Source: an uncultured Oscillospiraceae bacterium (lineage in GTDB: Bacteria > Bacillota > Clostridia > Oscillospirales > Acutalibacteraceae). From it: a DNA stretch of 64,000 bases. Made by a program: the position numbers and the translations under genes. Shown here one piece after another: positions 58,445 to 64,000 of this stretch. The first letter of the stretch is position 1. Every line of letters begins with the position of its first letter. A model generated the notes under the pieces. The model was not told the DNA's origin, searched no databases, and was given only the letters and a program-made list of their open reading frames with translations. Where the stretch lies: assembly GCA_900546265.1 (NCBI GenBank), contig URCA01000006.1, forward strand, positions 62,001 through 126,000, read 5' to 3'.

Positions 58445-59777
58445 AGCCCTGGCGGCGGCCGTTTGCCTGACCCTGCTCGCGGCGGGCTGCTCCCCCAAGC
58501 GGGAGGCCGTCTCCTCCGCCCCCGCGCCCCCTGAGAAGGAAATCCGCTGGCTTCTCGCCCTGGAGGGCGCCGCCTACCCGAAGGAATGGGAAAGCTATGA
58601 GGTGCTGGCGGCCATCTCGGAAAAGGCCGGCGTGACCCCTGTGCTTGAGCCTCTCAACGAAAACTACGCCCCGACTCTGCTCAAGCGGCTGCAATCCGGG
58701 GAGCGGCCGGCGCTCATCACCCTGGCCGCGGCGGACCCCGTCTGCCTCCAGATGGAGCACATTTCGTCTGTCCGCCGGATCGACGCCATTCCCGCTCTCT
58801 TTGAGCAGCTTCCGGAGGACATTCGGGCCTTTCACCAGCAGGCGGACGGCTCGCTGCTGTATCTGCCCGGGGGCTTCGGCGGGGAGGCGGCGGTGCCGGC
58901 GGAGGGCATCTATGTCCGCGAGGATATGTTCGACACCCTGGGCCGGCCCGGACTGACCGATGAAAACGGATTCTTCGCCGCCCTGGAGGCGTACGACTCC
59001 TGGTACGGCCGCAATCGGGATGAGACCAAGACCAACTATCTGCCGGTCGTCTTCGGAGCGAACGGAGGCGGCACCCAGACGCTGCGGCATTGGTTCGGCT
59101 TGACACCGGGCACAGAGGATCCGGCCGGCGAGGAGGCGCTGCTGCGCTTTCTGGAGCGGCTGGGCCGCGCGGGGGGCACCTCCGGCGCGCTGGAAATCCC
59201 CGACGCTTCCCTCGACCATCTTCTGCAGAGCGAGGCGCTGTTTTACATCGGCAGCGCTTCGCGGCTCGAACGGTACAGCCGGGAGCACGGGGACACGCCC
59301 TATCGCCCCGTCTGGCCGCGGTTCCGGGAAGGCGGCTATGCCATGGCCGCCTCCCCCTACGGCTGCTACGCCACCTATCTGTGCGCGGCGGACGCCGATC
59401 TGGGGGACACCGTCCGCCTGGCCAGGTATTTGCTTTCGAAGGAAGGCAGCCGCACCGCCATGCTGGGGCTGCAAAACCGCCACTGGCTGGAGACGGACGA
59501 CGGCGGACTGGTGCTGTTCCCCGACGCCCGCGACCAGCTGAACGCCGATCCCGGCTATGCCGAAAAGACCGGAATCGGGCGGGTGCCGTTTCTGAGCAGC
59601 GTCGGCGCCGTGTATCCCGGCACCCGGCCGGCGGGACTGCCGACGCTGGACATTCTAAAGGCCTTGAAGCAGGCACGGTACGACCCTACCACCGAGCAGG
59701 GACTCGCGCGCAGCCTGGAGGAGGAAAGACGAACGCAGTCGTATAAAAACGCCTTGACCATCGGCGGCGCGGGATAA
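58428..59777 (+). CDS. Solute-binding lipoprotein of the YesMN operon
   Basis: A 449-residue lipoprotein: lipobox LLAAGC (Cys21), then a periplasmic-binding-protein-like chain of ABC type 1 sugar binders (VTPVLEPLNENYAP, DMFDTLGRPGL, YGRNRDETKTNYLPVVFG). No permease follows it directly, so it may act as a ligand presenter to YesM or use the permeases at 61346-63384. It overlaps yesM by 17 nt. A terminator follows. Confidence 0.8.
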   Translation: MKNNHKALAAAVCLTLLAAGCSPKREAVSSAPAPPEKEIRWLLALEGAAYPKEWESYEVLAAISEKAGVTPVLEPLNENYAPTLLKRLQSGERPALITLAAADPVCLQMEHISSVRRIDAIPALFEQLPEDIRAFHQQADGSLLYLPGGFGGEAAVPAEGIYVREDMFDTLGRPGLTDENGFFAALEAYDSWYGRNRDETKTNYLPVVFGANGGGTQTLRHWFGLTPGTEDPAGEEALLRFLERLGRAGGTSGALEIPDASLDHLLQSEALFYIGSASRLERYSREHGDTPYRPVWPRFREGGYAMAASPYGCYATYLCAADADLGDTVRLARYLLSKEGSRTAMLGLQNRHWLETDDGGLVLFPDARDQLNADPGYAEKTGIGRVPFLSSVGAVYPGTRPAGLPTLDILKALKQARYDPTTEQGLARSLEEERRTQSYKNALTIGGAG

Positions 59778-59783
59778 ATAGGG

Positions 59784-59824
59784 AAACCGGGAGAAGGGAC
59801 ACGGTCCTCTCTCCCGGTTTTTTG
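59784..59824. terminator. Terminator between convergent yesMN and ABC importer units
   Basis: AAACCGGGAGA (59784-59794) pairs with TCTCCCGGTTT (59810-59820) and continues into TTTTTT on the plus strand. Confidence 0.88.
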
Positions 59825-59825
59825 A

Positions 59826-61298
59826 TTATTGCAGTTCCTTCAGCTTGGCGGACAGCAGCGAGGCGTTTTCATTGATCAGGGTGTTCAGATCCTTGGTGCC
59901 GGTACGGGCCCAGCCGCACAGGTCCTGGAAGTACAGGCCCTCCAGCCCATAGCCGTAGAACCAGGGCACCACGTACTGCATATTGGTCTCCTTGCTGAAC
60001 TGGTATTCCTCCCGGCCATGGACCATGTTGCCGGTCAGCTCCAGCTGGGCGTTGATCATCATCTCGCCGAAGGCCATGCCGCCCTCGATGTTCTTGGCGC
60101 CTTTGGCGATGCTGAAGCCGCCGTTCAGGCCGCCCACCATGCCGCAGTAGGGACTGTTTTTGTCCCGGCGGGGGAAGGGGACGAGCGCATAGGTCTTCAT
60201 ACCCGCGGTCTTGCAGATGGTTTTAAAATCGCCGTTGGGCAGCACCATGGCGCATTTGCCGCTGGTAAACTGCTCATTGGCTTGCCAGTGGGTGGGATAG
60301 GCGGATTTGTCCTTGTTGATCATGTCGGTGAAAAAGTTGTGGGCGGCGATATATTTTTGGTTGTTGACCAGGTTGAGCTCGGCCTTGCCGTTCTTGAACT
60401 TGATGACATCCTCACCCACGGACAGCGGGAAGAAATAATCCAAATCGGTGGCGAAGCCGTAGATGCCGTTCTGCGCGTCGGTCATCTGCTTGGCCAGGGA
60501 CCGGAAGGTATCCCACGTCCAGTTCCCCTCTTTGTAATACTCGGTGGGGGTCTTCTTGCCCGCCCGCTGGAACAGCGCCGTGTTATAGAACATCACGGAG
60601 GGCGGCGTCTCCTGGATGACCGCATACCGCTCGCCCTTATAGGCGCAGAAGTTGTTCATCAGAATGGCGCTTTGGCCGGGATGATCCTGAATGTATTTGT
60701 CGATGGGCTGGGTCATCCCTTTGATGGCCCGCAGGGGATAGTCCTGATAGGTGGAATACACATAGTCGGGAGAGCTCTTGGAATTGACCAGCATCTGCAG
60801 CTTTTCGTTGCGGGATACGTTGTTGGTCACGATGAATTTCACCGTGGCTCCCGGATAGGCCTTTTCGAACATGGCCTTGGCCTTGTCGAACACCTCGCCG
60901 GTGAAGGGCGTATACGCCAGCACTTCCCCCTTGATGTTCTTGCGCAGGGCGTAAGGTGCGTCCAGCTGTTCCGGCGTGTAGTTTTTCACCGTGCTGGACC
61001 AGCCGCCGCCCGGCAGAGTGGTGACGGGGGTGTTCCTCTTGGTGGTCGCGGCGGTGGCCTTTCCGCCGCCGTTTTTACTGGTGGTCGTGACGGCCTGGCT
61101 GCCGCCGGTCTCGGTGGTGCTGGCGTCGGTGCCCGTCTCGCTGGGATCGGTGACGGACGCGCTGCTTTCCGCAGTGCCCGTGCCGCCGGTTTCGCTGGTT
61201 TCCGGCACCGACGAGGGGGTTGTTTTTCCATCGTTCGAGCAGCCCGCCGCCAACAGCAGGGCCATCACGGCCGACAGAAGCGCTATCGTTTTTTTCAT
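59826..61298 (-). CDS. Sugar ABC transporter substrate-binding lipoprotein
   Basis: A 490-residue lipoprotein: lipobox LLAAGC, a Thr/Ser-rich spacer of about 75 residues, then a type 1 solute-binding fold (EVFDKAKAMFEKAYPGATVKFI at the start, FTSGKCAMVLPNGDF, and GGLNGGFSIAKGAKN). It captures an oligosaccharide for the two permeases encoded upstream. Start ATG 61298 follows GGAGGTAAAGAC. It is the last gene of the operon, after the permeases, and no ATPase is present here; a shared MsmK-type ATPase is likely elsewhere. Confidence 0.9.
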   Translation of the reverse strand: MKKTIALLSAVMALLLAAGCSNDGKTTPSSVPETSETGGTGTAESSASVTDPSETGTDASTTETGGSQAVTTTSKNGGGKATAATTKRNTPVTTLPGGGWSSTVKNYTPEQLDAPYALRKNIKGEVLAYTPFTGEVFDKAKAMFEKAYPGATVKFIVTNNVSRNEKLQMLVNSKSSPDYVYSTYQDYPLRAIKGMTQPIDKYIQDHPGQSAILMNNFCAYKGERYAVIQETPPSVMFYNTALFQRAGKKTPTEYYKEGNWTWDTFRSLAKQMTDAQNGIYGFATDLDYFFPLSVGEDVIKFKNGKAELNLVNNQKYIAAHNFFTDMINKDKSAYPTHWQANEQFTSGKCAMVLPNGDFKTICKTAGMKTYALVPFPRRDKNSPYCGMVGGLNGGFSIAKGAKNIEGGMAFGEMMINAQLELTGNMVHGREEYQFSKETNMQYVVPWFYGYGLEGLYFQDLCGWARTGTKDLNTLINENASLLSAKLKELQ

Positions 61299-61345
61299 GT
61301 CTTTACCTCCCAATCTCCATATTCAATAAAACCCGGAAGCCCGGG

Positions 61346-62335
61346 TTAACCGACAATACCGGTGCGTTCGATGCTCTCGGTGAAGAAACGCTGTCCGAAC
61401 AGGAACAGCAGCAGCAGCGGAAAGATGCACAGCAGCGCCCCCGCCTGAATCAGGATGTACAGATAGGTGGGATCCTCATATTCGGCGGTCATGGTGCCGA
61501 GCATGCCGCGGATCTGGGTCAGATACACCGCCACCGTGTTGCGGGACATGCTCAAGAAGGTCTGGGTGAAGGAATCGTTCCAGTTCCACACGAGGGACAG
61601 CATGAACACCGTGACGATGGCGGGGCGGGCGTTGGGCAGCATGATACCGAAATACGTCCGAAACGCGTTGCTGCCGTCGATCCGGGCCGCGTCCTCCAGA
61701 TCCCCGGGCAGTCCCCGGAAGAACTGCCGGTAAATGTAGATGAACAGGCCCGATCGAAACCCCATGCCGAACAGCGCCGGCAGAATAAAGGGCAGCGGCG
61801 TGTTGATTAGATTGACATAGGACGAGCCGGTAAACAGCTCGAGCAGCGGCGTCAGGAAGAGCGGCTTAAAAAACCGGAACAAGCCGAACAGCTGCGAGAT
61901 GTAGGTTTGAGGCGGCACGATGATGGTGAACAGGAGCAGGCCGAACAGCAGGTTCCGGCCCCGGAAGCGGAAGCGGGCGAAGCCGTAGCCCGCCAGGCCG
62001 CACACGAAGGTCTGCAGCACCGCGCTGGACAGGCTGATGACCACCGTGTTGCCCATCATGTCGCCAAAATCCACCATCTGGAGAAAGTTGTGAAAATTGT
62101 TGAGCGTATAATGCCGGGTGATCCAGACCACGCTGGGATCGTTCAAATCCTCCGAGCCACGGAAGGCCGTGACGAACATGAACAGGAAGGGATACACAAT
62201 CAGAAAAATCAGGCCGAACAGCACGCAGAAACGGAACAGGGAGAACAGCAGGCCGCCCAGCCGGCGGCGAAGCGGCGCTTTCCCCTTCCTGGCCGGCCGG
62301 ACGATCTTCACCGCCTGTCTCTCCATAGAGATCAC
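61346..62335 (-). CDS. Carbohydrate ABC transporter permease (MalG/LplC type)
   Basis: A 329-residue protein with six membrane helices; the EAA loop reads LEDAARIDGSNAFRTYFGIMLPNARPA, where the permease contacts the ATPase (quoted in part: EDAARIDGSNAF). Two starts are possible, GTG 62335 with AAAGGA three bases upstream and ATG 62326. It follows the other permease after about 120 nt without a clear terminator. Confidence 0.92.
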   Translation of the reverse strand: MISMERQAVKIVRPARKGKAPLRRRLGGLLFSLFRFCVLFGLIFLIVYPFLFMFVTAFRGSEDLNDPSVVWITRHYTLNNFHNFLQMVDFGDMMGNTVVISLSSAVLQTFVCGLAGYGFARFRFRGRNLLFGLLLFTIIVPPQTYISQLFGLFRFFKPLFLTPLLELFTGSSYVNLINTPLPFILPALFGMGFRSGLFIYIYRQFFRGLPGDLEDAARIDGSNAFRTYFGIMLPNARPAIVTVFMLSLVWNWNDSFTQTFLSMSRNTVAVYLTQIRGMLGTMTAEYEDPTYLYILIQAGALLCIFPLLLLFLFGQRFFTESIERTGIVG

Positions 62336-62457
62336 TCATCCTTTCGCAGAAACTGGAATTCTATCGGTTCCGGCGAAGCCGGAGGTTCGGTTGCTTCAAC
62401 CGGAAAGGACAAATTTCCGCGTGAAGCCTCTACTGTTTCACGCCAATCCCTTCCTCT

Positions 62458-63384
62458 CTATTTCTCGATGTAGAACACCCGGCGGGAAATGATGGCCGTG
62501 GCCAGCCCCACCACCACCAGCACCAGGAGGAAATAGGCCACCGACATGGTGGTCGCGTTGGCGTACAGAATGTTATGGAAATAGTCGTTGATCTGCACGA
62601 TGACCGGATTGGACGAAATGGTGAAGCTGTCGATAACCGCGTACACGAAATTTAGCAGCAGGAAGGGGGAAATCATCGGGAAGGTCACCTTCCAGAAGGT
62701 CTGCCAGGGAGAGGCCCCCTCCACCTCGCACACCTCCAGCAGCGAGCTGGAAATGGACTGCATGCCGCCCACAAACAGAAGGATCTGAATCCCCGACTGC
62801 CAGATGAGGTCGAGGATACTGGACACCAGGCCGGTCAGCACCCCGATGAACTCGTCGCCCAGCCCCAGCTTGGCCAGGGAATCCTCCAGCACCACCCCCT
62901 GGAAAACGGTGGCCTCGGCCGCGCTTTCGATGGAGGAGCGGAACAAATCCTCCTTGAACACCTGCATCAGCACGCCGGAAGACACGATAATCGGCAGCGC
63001 CACCAGCGCCCGGCAGAACCCCCGGCCCCGAAAAGGCTTATTCAGCAGCACCGCCACAATCAGGCTGAACGCCACGATGAGCAGCGCGTTTATCAGGGTG
63101 GTGCCGGTGCTCTCCAGAATGGTGCGGAAATTGTTGGGATTGTCGAAAAAGACCTGCCGGATGATTTTTGTGCCCACGAAGTTGTACACCAGGCCGTTGT
63201 CCCCCAAGGTCACCTCGTTGCAGACATACAGCGCCGCCTGGGCCATGGGCCAAAGGAAAAACCAGATAAGGCCGATAACCCAAGGCAGGATGAACACGTA
63301 GCCCATGGAATCCCGCCTCTGCTCGATGGTCGAGCCGAACAGGCACCGGACCAACCGGGAACGCCCGCATTTTTTCATCGTCAT
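62458..63384 (-). CDS. Sugar ABC transporter permease (MalF/LplB type)
   Basis: A 308-residue permease with six helices; the EAA loop reads EVCEVEGASPWQTFWKVTFPMI (quoted: EVEGASPWQTFWKVT). YVFILPWVIGLIWFFLWPM is the first helix. It pairs with the MalG-type permease. ATG 63384 or 63378; AGGAGGGCTGACGG precedes. It overlaps nothing, with three bases separating it from the DUF5696-like gene. Confidence 0.92.
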   Translation of the reverse strand: MTMKKCGRSRLVRCLFGSTIEQRRDSMGYVFILPWVIGLIWFFLWPMAQAALYVCNEVTLGDNGLVYNFVGTKIIRQVFFDNPNNFRTILESTGTTLINALLIVAFSLIVAVLLNKPFRGRGFCRALVALPIIVSSGVLMQVFKEDLFRSSIESAAEATVFQGVVLEDSLAKLGLGDEFIGVLTGLVSSILDLIWQSGIQILLFVGGMQSISSSLLEVCEVEGASPWQTFWKVTFPMISPFLLLNFVYAVIDSFTISSNPVIVQINDYFHNILYANATTMSVAYFLLVLVVVGLATAIISRRVFYIEK

Positions 63385-63387
63385 CCG

Positions 63388-64000
63388 TCAGCCCTCCTTC
63401 GCCGCGGCGCAGGAGCGCGCCGGCACCGTTTGGCCCCGCCAGACCACCGGCTGATCCGCGTAATTGACCAAAACGGCCGTCCCGTCGTCGTAGACGGTTT
63501 CCCGTTGATCGGCCGCCAGAATCCGATAGCCTGTAATCCGCCGGCCGTACACGCCGGACAGCGCTGCCCGGCTGCGGGCGTACAGCGCGAGAATGGTCTC
63601 CCGCTGCTGCGCATAGGTCGCGGCGTACAGCGAGTCGAGGGGCGTATCGGTCACCTGGCTGTAATCCGCGTCCATCAGGGAAAAGGACAGCGCCGACCCG
63701 CCCTCGACGCTGCGCAGCAGCATGGTTTCCCGATCGCCGGAGCTCCCGGCGTCCTCCGCCGCGTAGGGCAGGTAGCCGGACAGCACCATCTGCAGGAAGG
63801 GCACGGTGGTGTCGGTCAGGTTATAGCCGGAAGAGGTGGTAGGCATATGCAGCAACGTATCGGCATGGGGCAGAACCGCCGCGCCCGGCGCCTCGAGCAT
63901 CAAACCGCCCCGCTTGCCGAGGGCTTCCGCTGCCTGCTCGAGCAGACGGGCCGTTTCGCCGATGGAGGTGACGTGAGACCGGCTGTAGTCCGGATAGGGG
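63388..64000 (-). CDS. DUF5696-like protein, C-terminal part (cut by window edge)
   Basis: The frame is open to the right edge, giving about 203 residues. The end (YDDGTAVLVNYADQPVVW...TVPA) is typical of DUF5696 proteins encoded with YesMN-linked sugar importers in Firmicutes, thought to be large extracellular glycan-binding or glycosidase proteins. The N-terminal bulk lies outside. It is three bases upstream of the first permease gene, so it belongs to the importer operon. Confidence 0.7.
   Translation of the reverse strand, partial: PYPDYSRSHVTSIGETARLLEQAAEALGKRGGLMLEAPGAAVLPHADTLLHMPTTSSGYNLTDTTVPFLQMVLSGYLPYAAEDAGSSGDRETMLLRSVEGGSALSFSLMDADYSQVTDTPLDSLYAATYAQQRETILALYARSRAALSGVYGRRITGYRILAADQRETVYDDGTAVLVNYADQPVVWRGQTVPARSCAAAKEG

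Overview
The window looks like the chromosome of a GC-rich, spore-forming, strict-anaerobe Firmicute, most likely a clostridium of the Oscillospirales type. I infer this from strong AGGAGG-type ribosome sites, frequent TTG and GTG starts, spore-coat (CotF-like) genes, a reverse rubrerythrin, a V/A-type ATPase with sodium-site residues, diaminopimelate dehydrogenase and YesMN-type sugar regulation. No 16S rRNA is present, so the genus cannot be fixed.

Region 1 (1-about 11460) is the end of an integrative conjugative element, all on the minus strand. It carries a VirB4-like ATPase cut by the window edge, its partner protein, a PrgI/VirB3-like and a TrbL/VirB6-like membrane protein, a DUF3852-like membrane protein, a very large thioester/SpaA-type surface adhesin, a lipoprotein, a SpoVG-AbrB-AbrB-Dam block, and two accessory proteins. 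A tRNA T-arm-like fragment near 11435-11458 is a candidate attachment site. Relaxase, coupling protein and integrase are not in the window. Two genes (the VirB4 partner and dam) have conserved N-terminal sequence that is out of frame or has no normal start codon.

Region 2 (11500-34930) is ordinary chromosome. It holds two tRNA-Ser genes around ddh, membrane proteins, a phosphate transporter with its DUF47 partner, an oxidative-stress group (reverse rubrerythrin, Fur/PerR-like regulator with a palindromic box, MsrAB), a lytic transglycosylase with a structured leader, a serpin, YfbR nucleotidase, a GT-C glycosyltransferase plus YfhO pair, TrhA/hemolysin III, zinc-ribbon/dispanin proteins with a DUF2752 protein, spore-coat proteins, an NdoA/MazF toxin without visible antitoxin, an ABC exporter, and a MurQ-MurK pair for N-acetylmuramic acid salvage. 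Three small unknown genes and an 80-residue conserved protein follow.

Region 3 (34926-43958) is a nine-gene V/A-type ATPase operon (H-I-K-E-C-F-A-B-D), preceded at its downstream end by an array of perfect hairpins in which a 37-nt terminator occurs twice.

Region 4 (44397-64000) is surface and carbohydrate biology. A CotH-VTC-DUF4956 operon comes first, then a 915-residue secreted protein with a duplicated unknown domain and a large secreted glycosidase-like protein. A YesN/YesM two-component pair with a lipoprotein follows, then a minus-strand sugar ABC importer (binding protein plus two permeases) and the C-terminal end of a DUF5696-like protein. The likely logic is that YesMN senses a glycan and controls the importer and perhaps the surface enzyme.
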